Assembly: GCA_964558465.1 (NCBI GenBank)
Contig: CAZLEF010000005.1
Coordinates: forward strand, 52,274 to 116,273
Source: JACJYC01 sp964558465
GTDB taxonomy: Bacteria; Bacteroidota; Bacteroidia; Chitinophagales; Saprospiraceae
Length of the DNA stretch: 64,000 bases
Direction: 5' to 3'
The translations under genes and the position numbers were made by a program. Below, piece after piece: positions 25,163 through 35,900 of this stretch. The notes under the pieces are model-generated. The model saw nothing but the letters and a program-made list of their open reading frames with translations, made no database searches and was not told the DNA's origin. Position 1 is the stretch's first letter. Each line of letters opens with the position of its first letter.

Positions 25163-25815
25163 TCTGTTGATTTTTGTGATCTGGAGGAAGCATTTTTATC
25201 GGCGTTTTTCCCGGATTCCTTCTTCTGGTCCTTTGATTGGGTCGCCTGCTTTTCTGTTTCATTCGAAAATAAAAGTTCGTCCGGAATGGTGGTTGAAGCC
25301 AGTAACGGACTTTTTAATTCAGGTTGAATTCTGAATGCGAGTCGTTGATTTTCAATCCATTTTGCTGTTTCTTCCGCTTTAGGCCGAACCCTTAAAAAAT
25401 ACAAACAACGGATCTGGTGGTCGATCGCCGAGGTCAAGCCGGGGGTAGGGTGCCGGAGGCTTTCATTGAACAGTTCCCGGATCAAAATCTCCAGGTCGGC
25501 CCTGGCTGCCTGCAATTCTTCCAATCTGGTCTTATCCTCACCTGTTTGTTTTTCAGTTTGGTGGATCAGGGAGTGGAGATTTTTAAGATTTTCGTTTATC
25601 GTATGGAGAACTTGGTTGATTTGGACGATTTGTGTTTCGCAGGACCGCCCATTTTCCAGCATTTCATCCCAACGTTTTCGAAGTCCATTCCAGTTGGTTA
25701 AAATGGCGGCTGATTCGTTGACCTTTTCGTTTAAAGCCGGACTGAACTGCAGGATATCGCCTTTGAGCATATCCAGTTCCCTGAGGTATTTTTCAACTGT
25801 CCCGTGCATATCCAT
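25159..25815 (-). CDS. coiled-coil protein (218 aa) of the AAA/radical-SAM operon
   Basis: Mostly helical: heptad-like stretches cover about residues 1-120, a conserved-looking FNESLRHPTPGLTSAIDHQIRCLYFLRVRPKAEE lies in the middle, and the last 40 residues are a low-complexity Lys/Ser/Gln-rich tail. No family was recognised. The stop overlaps the ATPase start (ATGA), so the two are probably made in fixed ratio and may interact. Confidence 0.75.
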   Translation of the reverse strand: MDMHGTVEKYLRELDMLKGDILQFSPALNEKVNESAAILTNWNGLRKRWDEMLENGRSCETQIVQINQVLHTINENLKNLHSLIHQTEKQTGEDKTRLEELQAARADLEILIRELFNESLRHPTPGLTSAIDHQIRCLYFLRVRPKAEETAKWIENQRLAFRIQPELKSPLLASTTIPDELLFSNETEKQATQSKDQKKESGKNADKNASSRSQKSTE

Positions 25816-25825
25816 GGCTTTCTTT

Positions 25826-26872
25826 TTAAATTTTATCCATGCGGGTCTGGCTGTTCTGAATTTTCCTTTTCCAGTCCTCCATGGATCCGGGCGGGGGATT
25901 GCGAGGAGACCTCCGGCCGATCAATTCGTATTCGACGCCCAGGTCCTCCAATTCTTCTACGTTTCTCAGTGAAAAGGCTCTGGTTTCATCTTCGCGGAAC
26001 CCGGAGAGGTCCAATTCTCTAAGCCAGCTCAAGCCTTCATTTTTCGCCGTGTTTTTTATTTTTACGGCAATTTTCTTTTCTCCTTTTAAATCCTCAAACC
26101 AAAGATTTAATTCTTCACCAGCCTGCAAGCTCCGCAATTGATACCCTTGATTCCGGAGCACCTGGATTTCAATAAAAGCGGCTGTGCCGGCTGCAGTCGC
26201 GTTGTTGAGCATGCTGAGCTGGCCTGATAAAAGGCCGTATGACTGGTCCATCTGACTGAGTTGACCACTGAAGGCGTCCAGATCTTTTTCTGATTGGGCG
26301 ATAAGACCGGCAGTCTGATCCAATCCATTTAAACAAAGATCCATTTCTTTTTCTGCCTGATTGATCCGGGTTAAAACTTCCGTTGATAAAAGGCGTGCAT
26401 TTTTGACTTCGCGGAGAGTGGATGCCCATTGCCCCATGGTTTCTTTCGCCAGGATTTGTCCGGCTGTTACCTGTCGTTGCAGGTTCTGAACATCCAGCAG
26501 GGATAATTCCCGGGTTTGAGACAGCGTTTTGATTGAATTGGACAGGTGTGACTGCGTTTTTTGTAATTGAGCCAGTTGAGCTCTGGTTTGGTTGAGCCGG
26601 CTGGAGGAATGATCGATCGATTCGCTCAGGGCGGCAAAATGTTGCTCCGTTTGCCGAAGGTTTTCCCGGGCGGATGCCAGTTCCTTTTCCAAGGCGGGAA
26701 TTTGCCTGCGCAACTGGCTTTTTGCCTCCGTTTCTTTGCGGGCAGCTTCTTCCCGGGCTTTGCGCAAGGCTTCGGCCTCCTTTTCCAGGCGAAGGCGCTC
26801 AGCTTCTTTCTGCCGTTCCAATTCCCTTTCCTGTTCGGGTGTGACCCTCTGGTGTTTATCTCCCTGGCTCAT
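25826..26872 (-). CDS. coiled-coil protein with small C-terminal domain (DUF2997-like?)
   Basis: 348 aa. Residues 10-60 are a highly charged Glu/Arg helix (ERELERQKEAERLRLEKEAE), and coiled coil continues to about 230. The end (about 255-330) is a compact domain: KIAVKIKNTAKNEG, LRELDLSGFREDETRAFSL and VEELEDLGVEYEL. That strand-strand-GF-helix pattern recalls DUF2997 proteins, which from memory occur near Ycf46-type ATPases in cyanobacteria; this is tentative. The start overlaps the preceding stop by 4 bases (ATGA). Confidence 0.7.
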   Translation of the reverse strand: MSQGDKHQRVTPEQERELERQKEAERLRLEKEAEALRKAREEAARKETEAKSQLRRQIPALEKELASARENLRQTEQHFAALSESIDHSSSRLNQTRAQLAQLQKTQSHLSNSIKTLSQTRELSLLDVQNLQRQVTAGQILAKETMGQWASTLREVKNARLLSTEVLTRINQAEKEMDLCLNGLDQTAGLIAQSEKDLDAFSGQLSQMDQSYGLLSGQLSMLNNATAAGTAAFIEIQVLRNQGYQLRSLQAGEELNLWFEDLKGEKKIAVKIKNTAKNEGLSWLRELDLSGFREDETRAFSLRNVEELEDLGVEYELIGRRSPRNPPPGSMEDWKRKIQNSQTRMDKI

Positions 26873-29800
26873 ATATGCTCTTTTGATTTTGAAATATGGA
26901 TTGCTTTTTCGTGTTCCGCTTCAAACTTGAGGCCGGTATCGGGGGTTTTTAGCGATTGATAAAGGAAATGGGATCTCAGGTCCTGATCCAGTTGGTTGAG
27001 CCGGGTTTCCAGACTTTCGGATAAATGGGTTTGATTGGCCCGGAAGGTTTCCTCGAAACACCTGTCGCCCAGTTCGTCAAAATCCCGCCTGTAGGTTTCC
27101 TGGAGTTGAATTTGCTGTTGAAGGTTCGTTTTATCGTTTTCAATAGTGGTTTGGGTCTGGGTCAATGTATCTTTAAGTTGGAACAAACTGCGTTCCAGGG
27201 CGGCTGCGCGGCTGCTGTAGCGATCAATGGCGTTGCGCTGTTCATCGCGTTCTGCCGTAAAATTACGTGCGGTTTGTTCCTGTGCATTTTGAATCCGGCG
27301 GATTTGATCCCGGATCAGGTTGATCTCTTGTTTGATCGCCTCAAGCGATACGACTCGGGTATTCGCCTCGATCCGGTAGTGGTTGATTTTTTCCTGGGAT
27401 TTTTGGAGGGCCAGCGGCAAAGGAGCAAAACGCTTTTCAAGTGATTCGGTATCTGTCCGGATCCGGCTGATCACGACGGCGCTCTTAGCGACGGTGGACT
27501 GGGCGGCCTTTTGTTGGTCTTTAGCGCCGGCAATGATCTGGTTAAGCTGCCTGAGTTTTTGATCGAGTTGATTAATTTGGCTGATGAGGCTTTGGGATTC
27601 ACTTTTTACCTGGCTGATCTTGCCGTCAAATGAACGCAGATCCTGTTTGGCCTTTTCGATCTGGGGCGCCAGTTGGCCGGAAGGATCATTGCTTGAAAGG
27701 AGGCGGGTGAGGTGGTCCCGGATTCCATTCCGCTGAGTTTCGAGGTTATCCAGCCTGCCTTTTAGTCTGGACCGCTCGATTGTAGCCTGATTTTTCTCAC
27801 GCTCTGTTTTTTGAATATTTTCCTGGGCGTTCAAGATCTTTTTTTCTGCCTCTTTTTGTTGTTCCTCAGCTTTCCGGATATTTGTTTTTTCGTTTTCAAT
27901 TTCTTTATCCCTTAAGCCAAGAGAAGTTTGTATGCCGTTGATCTCATCGTTTAATTTCCGGGCGTGGGATTGATGGTCAATGACCTCATTGGTCAGCCCC
28001 CTGATTTCCGTATTCAGTGCACGGGCTTTTTGTTCGAGGACAGACAGTTTACTGCGCCATTCGGCTGCATCTATTCCTGTTTCCAGCAAGTCGCATCCCC
28101 GGTTGGTACAAATCAGGTCGAGGTTATAAATATGGCGCCGCATCAGGAACAGATTTTCTCCAAACCCGGCATGTTGATCGTTGATATCCAGGATCATCCG
28201 GTGGGCCTGGCTTTCGCTTTCCGTTATTTTCCTGGCGGTTTGCTCTGCTTTTTCGGTTAATTCCAGGATCTTTCGCCTCCTTTCTTCCCGTTCGATCTCG
28301 GGTTGGAAACCGGCCCGGATGAGGGTGTTTTTAATTTGTTCCCGGACTTGGGCGTCCGGTTCTTCAAAAGCCGCCAGCAATAAAAAATCAGGTTCTATAT
28401 ATCCGTTCTCTTCGCGGTAGGTGCCTAAAAGCTGCCGGGTTCCAATTTGTCCCAGGGCTTTGAGGATGTCCTGTTTATTTTCGGTTTCATGGCGACTTTC
28501 CCAGGCGGACTTGAGCAAGGCGAGTCCGTCGATGTACCGGATATTTCCGAATTCCTGATAAAGGGTTTTGCGCAATTCGGTTTCGGTTTCAATTACGGAA
28601 GACAGCTCCTGAATGGTCTCCAATAATTGATGGGGAACTGGTCGTATGATCGCTGCGAGCGCTTCTTTTCTGGCCGCCAACGGGCAATGAGGGGTGGAAA
28701 CGATGATTTTGAGGCAATGGTTGATGCGTTCGGCATACCGGATGCTTATGGCATCTATTTGAAGCCGTTGCGGCCTTTGGTTCTCGTCTCTCCGGCCGAA
28801 TAACCGGTCTTCTTCCTGCTGGGTGAGGTGCTGGAACCTGTTCAGCCCAACTAATTGGCTGGTTAAGAATGAGATGGCGGCGGGGAACGGGAAAGAAGCC
28901 GGCGCATCCCTGTTTTTCAGGCGATCTTCAATGTAAGTGCAGATTTTGTTGATCTCGGCCCAGCTTCGGACGGTGTGAAGGTTAGCCAGTATTTCAAAAA
29001 GCTGGCTTTTATCCGCCAGGTTTGGTTTTTTATCCGTCAATAGATCCGAAACAGGTTTCTGGATCAAACAATTTAACCCCACGCGGTGCAGGACCGGCAG
29101 CGGGAGGGGCGCCGGATCTTGAGTTGTGGAGCCTAGCCATTGTTCGAGCAGGCGGAGATCCTGCAGCAATTTGTCGGGCGATTGGGACAAGGCGCCGGCC
29201 CACTGATGCAGGTTGGCGATGCATTGGCGGATGATTTCCCGGTTACCCTGGTCATCATAGGCTAGCTTGAACGGCAGGGTTGCATGGGCTGCAATAATTT
29301 CAAAGGAAACTTCCGGCAGGGTGTAATTGGAGAACCGGTGGAGCGCCTCCAATATGAAATTTCCGGAAGCGGTATGGGGTTCGATAAGGCTTCGGAGGAT
29401 AATCTCCGAGCCTGCTTCCTGGAAAGCCCTGCGGGAGCGGAGATTGTCGGGCAGGAAATCGCGGTTTAAGAAATCAACCAAAACATGCGACACCTTTTGA
29501 TTCACATGCTCCATTTTCCGGCCTTTTCCGGCATCCAGCAACAGCCAGGCTACCAGGTCGTTTGTTTCAGGAATATTTTCTTTGCTGGTGGCAACATGGA
29601 TCAGTTCGTCCAGGATTTTATGCCCTTCGAATTCCTGGTCGAAGAACCGGTCAAAGACGCTGGCAGTCAAATGACGCATGACCACCTCCTTGGACGCTGA
29701 AGACCGGGCACGGTGGAGCATTTCCAGCAAAGATGTCCGGGCCGCCTCCTTCACGTGGGGATCCTCCAGGGCGAGGATGAGAGTTCTGACGGCAATTTCA

Positions 29801-29928
29801 TCCTGCGGCGGCAAGGCTTTCAGTACCTGAATGGCTGCTTTTTTCTCCACAGGGGATTTGTTTCCTGTACCTGTGAAGGTTTGAATGGCAGCCCTTCTTT
29901 CCGCCTGGGTAATGTTGTGCTTTTCCAT
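26869..29928 (-). CDS. HEAT-repeat plus long coiled-coil protein (1019 aa)
   Basis: Start at the Met ending at 29928 (MEKHNITQAERR), two bases after the previous stop; the longer frame from 29961 overlaps that gene. Residues 1-560 are helical repeats with HEAT-like pairs (EIAVRTLILALEDPHVKEAARTS near the start; DAQVREQIKNTLIRAGF near 540). From about 560 to 990 it is nearly unbroken SMC-like coiled coil rich in Gln/Lys/Glu. No ATPase motif or membrane segment is present. It looks like a structural or scaffold rod of a large complex. It sits between the membrane coiled-coil protein and the short coiled-coil proteins, and all are translationally linked. Confidence 0.8.
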   Translation of the reverse strand: MEKHNITQAERRAAIQTFTGTGNKSPVEKKAAIQVLKALPPQDEIAVRTLILALEDPHVKEAARTSLLEMLHRARSSASKEVVMRHLTASVFDRFFDQEFEGHKILDELIHVATSKENIPETNDLVAWLLLDAGKGRKMEHVNQKVSHVLVDFLNRDFLPDNLRSRRAFQEAGSEIILRSLIEPHTASGNFILEALHRFSNYTLPEVSFEIIAAHATLPFKLAYDDQGNREIIRQCIANLHQWAGALSQSPDKLLQDLRLLEQWLGSTTQDPAPLPLPVLHRVGLNCLIQKPVSDLLTDKKPNLADKSQLFEILANLHTVRSWAEINKICTYIEDRLKNRDAPASFPFPAAISFLTSQLVGLNRFQHLTQQEEDRLFGRRDENQRPQRLQIDAISIRYAERINHCLKIIVSTPHCPLAARKEALAAIIRPVPHQLLETIQELSSVIETETELRKTLYQEFGNIRYIDGLALLKSAWESRHETENKQDILKALGQIGTRQLLGTYREENGYIEPDFLLLAAFEEPDAQVREQIKNTLIRAGFQPEIEREERRRKILELTEKAEQTARKITESESQAHRMILDINDQHAGFGENLFLMRRHIYNLDLICTNRGCDLLETGIDAAEWRSKLSVLEQKARALNTEIRGLTNEVIDHQSHARKLNDEINGIQTSLGLRDKEIENEKTNIRKAEEQQKEAEKKILNAQENIQKTEREKNQATIERSRLKGRLDNLETQRNGIRDHLTRLLSSNDPSGQLAPQIEKAKQDLRSFDGKISQVKSESQSLISQINQLDQKLRQLNQIIAGAKDQQKAAQSTVAKSAVVISRIRTDTESLEKRFAPLPLALQKSQEKINHYRIEANTRVVSLEAIKQEINLIRDQIRRIQNAQEQTARNFTAERDEQRNAIDRYSSRAAALERSLFQLKDTLTQTQTTIENDKTNLQQQIQLQETYRRDFDELGDRCFEETFRANQTHLSESLETRLNQLDQDLRSHFLYQSLKTPDTGLKFEAEHEKAIHISKSKEHI

Positions 29929-29930
29929 TT

Positions 29931-30788
29931 CTATTTGAATAACAAGAATGCGGCGAGACAAATCATATTAAGGGTCATCAGGCCGTAGCCGACCCAGAGC
30001 AGCCATTGCTGATTCTTTGATTTATGCTCCCAGACCTCGATCAGACGGGTCATTTTAAGGGCGTTTTGCCTGGCATCTTCGGTAAAATCTGTTACCTGTC
30101 GGGTCAAGTTTTTCAGGCCGCTCAGGGTATCCGGGATATCATTTTTCATACTGTTGATCAGGCCGTCATTTGTTTTGGCAAACAGTTGCAAATCGGCCAT
30201 GGCCTCTTTCATTTTATGGGTTTGTTCCGCCAAGCTGGTCAGATGGCCGCCGACCAGCCGTTTGAATTCCTGCCGGTCAACGACAGAGGCTTCGGTCCAT
30301 TCCTGGATCAGGTGCATTACCTCATCGAATGTTTTTTCCATTTTATCGCGACCCGACATGAAGGTGTTGAACCGCTCAATTATTTTATCATCCAGGCTGT
30401 TCAATCCGTGTGCGGCGGTCTGGAGGGGCTGGATGGCGCTTTTCACATCGCTGAGCCATTCTGGCATGGTATCCAGGTGAGGGATATTGTTGGCCATTTG
30501 CTGGAAGGCGAGATGAGTCTGACCCAGTTCATCCTTCAACCCCGCCACCGACCGGACGGTGTCGTGCAGACCCGACCGGAGTTCATTGGTTATTACGCCG
30601 TTGAATGAAGCCGGCATCTGGTGGATGGCTTTTTCGTGTTCGGTTAATTTTTGAGTAAGCCCTGCGGCGTGATCATCGAGTTTCCGGAGGGATTCCTGCG
30701 ACCGCCGGAGGTGCCGGTACAGAAAAAAAGCTATGGCGCCTGTGGTCATGAAAATGAGGCCGAGCAGAATCTGGATGGGTCCAAACAT
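29931..30788 (-). CDS. membrane-anchored coiled-coil protein with helices at both ends
   Basis: 285 aa. One hydrophobic segment at 5-24 (IQILLGLIFMTTGAIAFFLY) and one at 260-283 (WLLWVGYGLMTLNMICLAAFLLF) bracket about 230 residues of amphipathic helix, reminiscent of methyl-accepting or tethering coiled coils. Both ends in the membrane would form a hairpin-like loop. It probably anchors the island-2 complex to the inner membrane. It is 29 bases after the TPR-like gene and 2 bases before the HEAT/coiled-coil gene. Confidence 0.8.
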   Translation of the reverse strand: MFGPIQILLGLIFMTTGAIAFFLYRHLRRSQESLRKLDDHAAGLTQKLTEHEKAIHQMPASFNGVITNELRSGLHDTVRSVAGLKDELGQTHLAFQQMANNIPHLDTMPEWLSDVKSAIQPLQTAAHGLNSLDDKIIERFNTFMSGRDKMEKTFDEVMHLIQEWTEASVVDRQEFKRLVGGHLTSLAEQTHKMKEAMADLQLFAKTNDGLINSMKNDIPDTLSGLKNLTRQVTDFTEDARQNALKMTRLIEVWEHKSKNQQWLLWVGYGLMTLNMICLAAFLLFK

Positions 30789-30817
30789 GGCATTTTTAAT
30801 TTTAATGGCAGATCAAA

Positions 30818-32464
30818 TCAGTTTGAATTCAGGTTTGTTAAATTTCTGAGATTTTCGGCGGCGGATTGCAAATCGAGCCTGCGAATTTTTTCTTTGATCC
30901 GCTGCCGGTTTTCCAAAGAGAGATTAGTTTTATTTTGTTCAAAAAGTTGTTCTGCCCGGAAGGCGGCCAACCACACCAGGACATTGCCCAGGTGCATGCA
31001 ATCGATGTCTTCGTATACCCCGAAACTGTCCTTAGGGATAAAGGGGTCAGCTTCAACGATTTTCTCAGCCAGGATGAGGAGTTTGCGGTCGTCGACCGGT
31101 ATTTTCAGGGCGCTTTCAAAATTGAAAATGAGTTCCCGGAGTTCATCAGGAGTAAATTTTTGTTTTTGTGCGGCCAGTTGTTGGTCGATCCGCATCAGCC
31201 AAGTGAGAAATAAACGGTCATATTTGGGCAACCTCCGGCGGGTAACTCTTAGGTTGAGGGAGTTTTGAAAGGCGGCTCTATGGTTCATGCTGAAGAGGGC
31301 TTCCAAAACCCTTGGGATGAGGTACTCGGAAAAAATCTGGCCTTCGTCAGGTAATAACTCCGCCTTTTCCAGGTCCGCTCCCTGGCCATATTCCCTTCGA
31401 AGCTCCCGGAGCGCAGCCATGTCGGAGAGCCCTTGGGTAGCACAAATTTGTAAACTTAGAGCGATTCGTTGATAACGTTTGTCGGCCGACCCTTTCAAAA
31501 CAGGCAAGGCAAAAAATTCAACGATACGATGATCTTTGGTTTTCAGGCCGTTATTTGCAATAAAACAGGCCGTCGACAACTGCCATTCCGGATCGGATAT
31601 GCCCAATAATTTATCCCAATATTGGAGAGCTTCACTCCAGTTTTCCTCGAATTCCAGTCTTTTCGCTTCCAGTAAAATTGCCCACGGACTTTCGGCGGCA
31701 AGGTCTGCCTGGTGTTTTTCGGCATCCAGGTGACGGCAGACATGAGCAATTATCCCGGAATTCGGGTCGATCAGATGCTGTGATCGGACCAGGGGGCCCG
31801 CATAGGGGAAAGGCTGATCAACACTATTGGCCATCCAATATTTTTTGTAGGCATTTCCAGCCGGTTCCGGTTCGTTCCGGTTGATATGGCATAAAATTAA
31901 TTGGGCGGCAACCCCGGCTTTTTCGGTTGTTCGACCCTGATTTTCAGCAATTCCGATCATACGGTAAGCGCAGGCAAGTGACAATTCCCAATCCTTATTA
32001 TTCATGAGGGCGCCCAACAACGTCCCCAGTTTATCCAATTGTTTTGTTTCTCCGAAAATGACTTGTCTGGACAATGAAGTGAAATCAGCAGCCCAATCGG
32101 TTTTGTCCGAAAGAAATTCAATCATGGCGAACTGGTCGGATGCCTGCCGGACAGAATAAGAAAGGCAGGTCTTCAATGCTTCAGGCATTTCATCGGGACG
32201 ATCTTCCCAGCCAATTTTGATCAGCCTGAAAAAACGGCCAAAATCATGTTTAAGGTCATCGATGATAAGACATAGGATCGCATCGACGGCATTGCTTGCC
32301 GGAAATAAAGCCAGGGCATCCAGGAAAACATCCAACCGCCGGTCCAGCAATTTGATTCTTTTCCAATCTGCAACCGTTAAGGCCCATTCCGGATTTTGCC
32401 GTTCCAACTGGCATTGGACCCAGGAAAGCATTTTTTCTTCGAATGCGGACTTTGGCTTTTCCAT
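30818..32464 (-). CDS. helical-repeat (TPR-like) protein, 548 aa
   Basis: Almost wholly helical with no membrane segment. Paired-helix units resemble degenerate TPRs (ENWSEALQYWDKLLGISDPEWQLSTACFIANNG near the middle; SLACAYRMIGIAENQGRTTEKAG). No enzymatic motif is visible. First of the tightly packed block that runs to the radical-SAM gene, with 29 bases to the next gene. Likely a scaffold or sensor component; no named family was recognised. Confidence 0.75.
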   Translation of the reverse strand: MEKPKSAFEEKMLSWVQCQLERQNPEWALTVADWKRIKLLDRRLDVFLDALALFPASNAVDAILCLIIDDLKHDFGRFFRLIKIGWEDRPDEMPEALKTCLSYSVRQASDQFAMIEFLSDKTDWAADFTSLSRQVIFGETKQLDKLGTLLGALMNNKDWELSLACAYRMIGIAENQGRTTEKAGVAAQLILCHINRNEPEPAGNAYKKYWMANSVDQPFPYAGPLVRSQHLIDPNSGIIAHVCRHLDAEKHQADLAAESPWAILLEAKRLEFEENWSEALQYWDKLLGISDPEWQLSTACFIANNGLKTKDHRIVEFFALPVLKGSADKRYQRIALSLQICATQGLSDMAALRELRREYGQGADLEKAELLPDEGQIFSEYLIPRVLEALFSMNHRAAFQNSLNLRVTRRRLPKYDRLFLTWLMRIDQQLAAQKQKFTPDELRELIFNFESALKIPVDDRKLLILAEKIVEADPFIPKDSFGVYEDIDCMHLGNVLVWLAAFRAEQLFEQNKTNLSLENRQRIKEKIRRLDLQSAAENLRNLTNLNSN

Positions 32465-32537
32465 TTACCGGAGCTGTATTAAAATTTCATTGGTTGGCGC
32501 CCATGTTTTTGTTGCAGGTTTGAACCAGGCCGTCGCC

Positions 32538-32774
32538 TCAAATGGTAAAGGTTGCGGCGCCCGGCGTTCTCATTTTTCCTTGCTTTTTCCCATTAATGTA
32601 GACGGTGGCTTCACCTGTAGCGCTGTGGTTGATCACGGCTTCTCCATGGTCGTTGGTATAAACCTGACCGCTCATACCAGAGTTGACAAAACCATCCCAC
32701 CCGAGGACAACTTTTGCCCGCGACTCCCACCGGCCGTATTTGCTGTTGTAGACCTTAATAATGCTGGTTGCCAT
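32538..32774 (-). CDS. small beta-rich protein (78 aa)
   Basis: Start MATSIIKVYN at 32774; the frame open from 32861 has a low-quality hydrophobic extension and a poly-T tract, and is rejected. It reads as a series of short strands: IIKVYNSKYGRW, AKVVLGWDGF, GQVYTNDHGEAVI and GEATVYINGK, a small beta sandwich like carboxypeptidase-regulatory or transthyretin-like folds. There is no signal peptide and no Cys. It lies between the NACHT gene and the packed operon, 73 bases before the TPR-like gene. It could be a ligand, trigger or substrate (Gly/Asn-rich) for the radical-SAM enzyme; this is only a guess. Confidence 0.7.
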   Translation of the reverse strand: MATSIIKVYNSKYGRWESRAKVVLGWDGFVNSGMSGQVYTNDHGEAVINHSATGEATVYINGKKQGKMRTPGAATFTI

Positions 32775-32960
32775 TTTCGCTGATTTTAGACTGGTTGAAA
32801 ATACGCAGCTAAAATGTATGTTTTTTTTTTCAATACCAAGGAGAAAAGAATAGGCGATCAATCCACGGTTTTGAGCAAATTTTAACTTATTCCGGATTAT
32901 TTTATTGATAAACAGTTGGTTAAAGTTGGAAAGCTCGGGATGCAGGGAAGGAAAAAAAAA

Positions 32961-35900
32961 CTAAAGTGCGTAAAAATATTCCAGGTTTGCCCCATCGGTT
33001 ACCCGGATGAAAAGTGGTTTGATATTGTATATGGCGTGTTGAAAGGCGTAAGGAAACAGCTTGGGGGAGCCGCTTTCGCGGACATAATCTTCGAATTCAT
33101 CAAAACGGCAGGCTATTGACAGTGCGTAAGAATCCCCTTCGGTTTCAAATGTGCGGATAAGGTCGTGAAAAGAAGAAACTCCGGCGTTCTTTTCGGCGTG
33201 CCCGGATGTTTGAAATCCGGATAGCATTTGAATGATTTTTTCAACGGTCTGGCGATCGCCTTCGTACGGACAGGAACGCAAAAGAGTATGATGCAATTCC
33301 GACAGGTAGGCAGGGTCAGGCCGGATATGGTTCCAGGGAGGGGAAGGCTCCAGCGCCTGGGCCAGGTAAACGATCACGCGATTGGACCACGACCGATAAT
33401 TTTCAAGCACTTCGATCAAGGCCTTGCTTTCGTTGTGGATCAGAAAGGCCGTTAGGGCGCCCTTTGCAGACTTGGTGGCTGATGGGTGCAGATGAAACCC
33501 CTTTGCCCAGACCTTGAGCAGTTGTTCAGCAAGTTCAAGGATCGGCCCGAACCGCTGGAACTGGATGAAATGGGTAAAAAAGGCCTGAATTGAAGTTTCG
33601 ATGGCCGGCTCGAGGTCTTCGCCTTTTGAAAACGCCCGGTCACATTTATCTATGAACCGCAGTAAAATGGTTTTGAGCGTATCGACGAGCTTTGTACTTT
33701 TTTCATGCACAAAGGTGTAGGGCGACAAAAGGTAAAGCAGATTTGAAAATGACCCCGGCGCAGCGGGGTTGTTCAGCGCCTTCAGCATAAAGCCGGCAAT
33801 TTGTTCCGTGAGCTGAAGGCTTTGGAATTTGCCGATATGACTTCTGAAATATTGGTCGTCTTCTTGCTGTATACTCAAAGAATTGAGTAAGTGCAATAAA
33901 AATGAATACTCATCCTGCGCCAGGTTTCCTTTTTTGAGCATGAGTATCAGGATAGAAAATTCGTCCAGGTAATCATCCCACATTAGCCTGCGGTTATGCC
34001 CATCCATTTCCTGCTCGATCCGGTTATGAAAATCCTTTAAACGCGCAAATAAAATTTTATTCAATTCAGTATGCTGATAAGGGGAGGAAAGCAATGCGTT
34101 GATATAATGATGAAATTTTACGCCCTCATTTTGGGTCATGGCTGCCAGTATTTTCCGCTGGAATACCTGGGTTCGTACGCATTGTTCACGGATTAAATAA
34201 AAATGACGCTCGTAAACAGGGTCTGAATCGTGCAGGGCCAGGTTTTCAAAAAAGCCGCAAAACTCCTCCGCCAGGTCCGGGTCTTTTTGAATAACCAGGG
34301 GGATAAAAGAAACCAGGACTTCTTCCAGGGCGGTTTTCAGATCATTTTCAAGGCTTTTGTCGGGGCTCCAACTGGAAAGCAGATTATCCACTCTTTCAGA
34401 CGCTGGGTTGTATTGTAAAATGGACCTGACCTGCTCCAGGTATCTGGTCAAAAATTCATAGGGGACGATAAGGTCTGATTCCGGGTCTTTATCAACAATG
34501 GGCAGCAGACCGGGGCGGCGGGGCGGTTTCCCTTTTTTGACGGCGCCTTTGGGCAGGTAAGAAAGCAGGTATAACCGGACCAGGTCCTCGTAGGGTGTCA
34601 GGCATTGGATGCCTGCCGGAAGGTTTTCCCTGGGTTCCCAGAAAAGGCGGTTGTCCTTTCCTTTATGGTACCTTAAAAGCAAGGCCAGGGCCATTACCTG
34701 TTTGAAAGCCGGAATGTAAAAGATCCGGTTCAGGCAGTTCTTTAGTTCATCGGGTGAAAGGCTAAAGATGTAAGAGGCAGCAAAGACCTGGCTGGCAAAT
34801 GGAATAGTGAATTGATAATTCCGGGCGCTGGCTGCAAGTGAAAAAACATTGGCAACGCCAAAATGAGCCAACTTGTCCAAAAAATGCATTTGATCCTCGT
34901 CCAGTTCGCCATCCAGTAAATACCGGACCTCTTCGCGGGTGGCAAACTGTTTATCAAAGATCAGCTTTCCCAGCTTCCTGCACATTTCTTCGAGGGATTG
35001 CTCCTGGTACCTTTTTTCGAGCATCCGGTTTTTCAGGCTGTAAAAAATTTCTGCTGGTAATTGAATGAAAAAATCCTCGTCCAGCGACTGCCCGTCCGTG
35101 AAGTGTTCGATCAGAAAGATGACTAGCCAGGGGTACCTGAGCAACTGGTTTCTCGATTCAAACCGGGAGTTATTGCGGAAAGCGTTGTAAAAGGTCAGGA
35201 GTTTTCCGGTATTGTTCAATAGCTTGTCGACTAAAAGATAAATGCTTTCGGTGGAATAGGGGAGTAGTTCAAGTATAAGGGTTGCCCCGGTATTTTTGCC
35301 TGCGATGAACTTGCTGCGGGAGGTCAAAACATACCTGATCGTATAGTCGAGTTCATTCAGCAATTCCGAACGGAGCGTATCCGAAGCGATTTCGTCAAAA
35401 GCGTCCAGCAGCAATACCGTATGGTCGTTGAGGTGAACCAAGGCGCCGGCTTCGGTCTCGTCGAGGTGGTAATACCAGGCTGCAAGGGCCGCAAGGCTGC
35501 CCTGATACGCCGACAGGGGCAAATAGAGCCTGGTAAATGGCGACCCTTTTTCCAACGAAAAATAATGAAGCAAGGTGGTTTTGCCGGTAAAACTGTCCGA
35601 ATGAACAAGGACTTTTGAATCCTGGCGCATCAAGGTTTCCAAAGCCGGCTCCACGCGCCCCCGGAAATTATCCGCCAAGGCAGGATGGAGATAGATTTTT
35701 TCGAGCGGATAAGAACGATAGAAACTCCGGATTTGTCCCAGCCGCTGTTTGTTGAGGCGATCGATCCTTTGAGAAAGGTCAAGAGATACGGTTTCTGATT
35801 TTTTCCCGACCTCAACCTCAATGGGGATATCTTTTTTTCGGCAATAATCCATATAGGAATCAAACCCTAATAAAACGGCAAATTGTTCGCGGACAGCAGG

